A DNA stretch of 34,733 nt, from contig JADRCO010000396.1 of NCBI GenBank assembly GCA_021464525.1, forward strand, positions 1 to 34,733. Direction: 5' to 3'. Positions 34,586 to 34,733 of this stretch are shown piece after piece. The notes under the pieces were generated by a model. It was not told the DNA's origin. It saw only the letters and a program-made list of their open reading frames with translations, and searched no databases. The position numbers and the translations under genes are program-made. How positions within the stretch are numbered: the stretch's first letter is position 1; each line of letters starts with the position of its first letter. Origin of the DNA: Rhizophagus sp. LPA8_4_AMF (taxonomy: Eukaryota > Glomeromycota > Glomeromycetes > Glomerales > Glomeraceae).

Positions 34586-34635
34586 TATGGATCTAGTGAT
34601 AACTGATAAATGATTATAGATATTAGTGATTATAA

Positions 34636-34733
34636 ATATAAAAAAAAGTGAGTTGCGATATTGCGATTCACTTTTTTATATTGATTCTATATAAAAAAAG
34701 TGAGTTGCGGTATTGTGATTCACTTTTTTATAT
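34636..34733. repeat. Two tandem imperfect hairpins at the window edge
   Basis: The unit ATAAAAAAAGTGAGTTGCG.TATTG.GATTCACTTTTTTATA occurs twice, at about 34638-34680 and 34690-34733. In each unit the outer AAAAAAAGTGA and TCACTTTTTT pair, giving a hairpin. The two copies differ at two positions in the loop. The repeat may continue past the window. Confidence 0.65.

Overview
The window looks like nuclear DNA of an arbuscular mycorrhizal fungus of the Glomeromycotina, most likely Rhizophagus or a close relative. The base composition is very AT-rich. Most genes carry short GT..AG introns. Three loci belong to the expanded TKL-like kinase family typical of these fungi: N-terminal CxxC pairs, the block 'LEWIPYDRF', an HRDLHxGN catalytic loop and the tail 'AIYTSR.LNF.NLPEPKN'. 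The organism call is inference from family signatures, since no search was possible.

The first 6.4 kb is a housekeeping block. A YPK/SGK-type AGC kinase with an N-terminal C2 domain lies on the minus strand (8 exons, 528-2807). A single-exon RCC1-propeller protein resembling Kti13/SERGEF is divergent to it (3482-4774). A six-exon LAMTOR1-like Ragulator/EGO anchor follows (5342-6329). The AGC kinase family acts downstream of TORC2, and LAMTOR1/EGO anchors TORC1 to the vacuole or lysosome.

From about 6.4 to 12.5 kb the DNA is gene-poor. It holds two decayed minus-strand copies of the kinase family (about 7.59-8.2 and 9.06-10.35 kb) and an inverted-repeat element (11570-12066).

From 12.6 to 23.2 kb there are two tandem eight-exon paralogues. 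Each encodes a protein of about 1090 residues with an N-terminal propeller-like region, a long cytosolic region and a C-terminal six-helix TRP-like channel. The copies share a 470-bp tract with one mismatch that includes an intron, while the rest is clearly diverged, which suggests gene conversion. The downstream copy has a one-base frameshift just before its last membrane helix. Between them lie a roughly 680-bp foldback element with Tc1/mariner-like ends and a smaller inverted repeat.

From 23.6 to 32.8 kb there is a decayed LINE reverse-transcriptase fragment, a minus-strand kinase with an out-of-frame N-terminus, a divergent single-exon helical protein with one strongly hydrophobic central segment, and a 900-residue kinase whose N-terminal half is a tandem array of CxxC modules. 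Both kinases have a short third exon that is easily missed.

The last 2 kb is repeat-derived: a TTAA-flanked element, pogo-like and hAT-like ends, and a repeated hairpin at the window edge. I saw no tRNA, rRNA or CRISPR array.
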